This document shows, piece after piece, positions 63,831-64,000 of a DNA stretch of 64,000 bases (within the stretch, counting starts at the first letter, position 1; every line of letters begins with the position of its first letter). The position numbers and the translations under genes are program-made. The notes under the pieces are model-generated. The model saw only the letters and a program-made list of their open reading frames with translations, had not been told where the DNA came from and made no database searches. The DNA comes from Prunella strophiata (taxonomy: Eukaryota; Chordata; Aves; Passeriformes; Prunellidae): NCBI GenBank assembly GCA_036583965.1, contig JAZBQD010000015.1, forward strand, positions 66,060,330 through 66,124,329, written 5' to 3'.

Positions 63831-63950
63831 CTGCACAGTCGTGAATTCCAAAAGCAGGCAAAACAAAAAAAAAACCAAACCGAACAAAACAAAGCAAAAA
63901 AACAACAAAGAAAATGCAAACAATTAGAATCAATCATTACACAAGACTTT
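63831..63950 (-). other. 3' splice site with long AG-free zone
   Basis: On minus the intron end reads ...ttcacgactgtgCAG/TGAGAAGG. Upstream is a T-rich tract (about 63,845-63,920). A branch-point-like ttctaat lies near 63,925-63,935. No AG dinucleotide occurs between the acceptor and about 63,943, as expected if a distant branch point is used. The intron continues past the right edge of the window. Confidence 0.55.
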
Positions 63951-64000
63951 CAGCTGCAAAAACCCCTGTTAGCATGCAAGCTCAATCAAATCAAAAGTTG

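Noticed and set aside
63834..63933. In-frame upstream extension of the terminal exon to an ATG at 63,933
   Set aside because: The extension is a T-rich pyrimidine tract giving F/V/L residues directly before a splice acceptor, so it is intron.
1..64000. Prokaryotic features (operons, CRISPR, ribosome binding sites), tRNA and rRNA genes
   Set aside because: Nothing consistent with them. CR1 LINEs, a splice acceptor and a poly(A) site indicate vertebrate nuclear DNA.

Overview
The window looks like vertebrate nuclear DNA, most likely from a bird. It is AT-rich and almost free of long open frames. The clear repeats are CR1-type LINE fragments and short solo LTR-like insertions, plus homopolymer and microsatellite tracts, with no SINE families I recognise. 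CR1 is also common in turtles and crocodilians, so 'bird' is an inference from low repeat density and repeat style. There are no operons, CRISPR arrays, tRNA or rRNA genes that I can see.

Layout. Positions 1 to about 58,000 read as intergenic DNA. They hold two very old CR1 remnants (about 955-1,480 on plus; about 3,590-4,365 on minus), a possible decayed LTR near 11,030-11,750, several perfect hairpins and short tandem duplications, and a possible short retrocopy near 33,570-33,864. A younger 5'-truncated CR1 lies at about 40,626-42,077 (plus) and is split by a 311-bp solo LTR with a perfect 6-bp target-site duplication. A second CR1 on minus (about 43,801-44,755) unusually lacks its 3' end. 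A second LTR candidate lies at 52,846-53,417 (minus).

The right-hand 6 kb looks genic on the minus strand. A convincing 3' splice acceptor (63,831-63,833) leads into 26 codons and a stop at 63,748. A well-formed poly(A) signal lies at 58,063-58,068. Together they suggest the last coding exon and an approximately 5.7-kb 3' UTR of a gene whose body lies to the right of the window. I do not recognise the protein from this short C-terminus.

No previously undescribed multi-gene system is visible. The best leads are the LTR-in-CR1 nest, the terminal exon with long 3' UTR, the LTR with a duplicated TATA-proximal block, and a 14-bp perfect inverted repeat at 14,831-14,874. Repeat names come from remembered family features, not from a database search.
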